This document shows, piece by piece, positions 63,947-64,000 of a stretch of 64,000 bases of DNA; the stretch's first letter is position 1; each line of letters begins with the position of its first letter. A program made the position numbers and the translations under genes. Origin of the DNA: Caballeronia glathei (GTDB lineage: Bacteria > Pseudomonadota > Gammaproteobacteria > Burkholderiales > Burkholderiaceae); contig NZ_JFHC01000024.1 of NCBI RefSeq assembly GCF_000698595.1, positions 1 to 64,000 of the forward strand, in the 5' to 3' direction. The notes beneath the pieces are model-generated. The model was not told where the DNA came from, ran no database searches, and saw nothing but the letters and a program-made list of their open reading frames with translations.

Positions 63947-64000
63947 TCAGCTCAACCACTTCATGGCCAGGGTGGCGAACACGATCATGCCCGCGCCTCC
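63947..64000 (-). CDS. C-terminal end of a membrane protein (cut by the window edge)
   Basis: The reverse frame GGAGMIVFATLAMKWLS ends with a TGA at 63947-63949, 30 bp from the terminator. The last 17 residues form a hydrophobic helix with a Lys-Trp end, as at the C-terminus of small transporters (for example LysE-like). Too short to name. Confidence 0.5.
   Translation of the reverse strand, partial: GGAGMIVFATLAMKWLS

Noticed and set aside
1..64000. tRNA, rRNA, CRISPR arrays, IS elements or phage genes
   Set aside because: None seen: no cloverleaf with CCA-type end, no regularly spaced repeats, and no transposase or integrase sequence in any frame examined.

Overview
The window is GC-rich, gene-dense DNA with strong G/C-ending codon use and many LysR-type regulators. 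Protein families such as a DUF3563 small protein, an EmrAB-NodT-like efflux operon and several Burkholderia-like enzymes suggest a Burkholderiales bacterium of the Burkholderia/Paraburkholderia/Caballeronia type. The mix of accessory metabolism, transport and regulation, without ribosomal or tRNA genes, fits a secondary chromosome or megaplasmid; this is inference.

Layout. 1-10 kb: a 5'-truncated catalase, a LysR/SDR divergent pair, then a patchy stretch in which intact genes (AhpD-like, SugE-like SMR pump, alpha/beta hydrolase, SMP-30 lactonase, a small sigma-like protein) alternate with gene relics (frameshifted ECF sigma factor, possible TetR start, SnoaL-like piece, acyl-CoA dehydrogenase scar, beta-propeller tail). 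9.5-17 kb: a LacI regulator divergent from a galactoside uptake and cleavage operon (ABC ATPase, GH42 beta-galactosidase, binding protein, two permeases), with a LacI-type palindrome between them. 17-20 kb: LysR divergent from methylmalonate-semialdehyde dehydrogenase. 20-25 kb: a two-gene signalling operon of a multi-PAS hybrid histidine kinase and a sigma-54-dependent response regulator, overlapping by 4 bp. 25-30.6 kb: small exported or cytoplasmic proteins, a cupin, a frameshifted DUF302 gene, a secreted alpha/beta hydrolase and an unusual cytochrome c. 30.7-35 kb: a tripartite efflux operon (DHA2 pump, HlyD adaptor, NodT-type outer membrane factor). 35-40 kb: ABM-domain monooxygenase, a scar of a second outer-membrane-factor gene, LysR, Mug DNA glycosylase and a GlxA-type regulator. 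40-47 kb: a stand-alone SucA paralogue, a stand-alone acetolactate-synthase-like subunit and a methyltransferase. 47-50.5 kb: a Tat-exported phospholipase C and an RpiR-type regulator. 50.6-56.5 kb: a SulP transporter with STAS and cyclic-nucleotide-binding domains, divergent from a class III nucleotide cyclase with SAM, ATPase and TPR-like regions. 56.5-64 kb: a LysR fragment, small proteins, metE/metR, and a metallo-beta-lactamase-fold hydrolase divergent from a TetR regulator with paired operators.

The most promising functional unit is the SulP-STAS-cNMP transporter facing a type IIIb-like cyclase: the signal maker and a transporter that can read the signal share one intergenic region. A second theme is decay: eight gene relics are interspersed among intact genes, two of them (the ECF sigma relic beside an AhpD-like gene, and the outer-membrane-factor scar beside a LysR gene) recording modules that once worked together.
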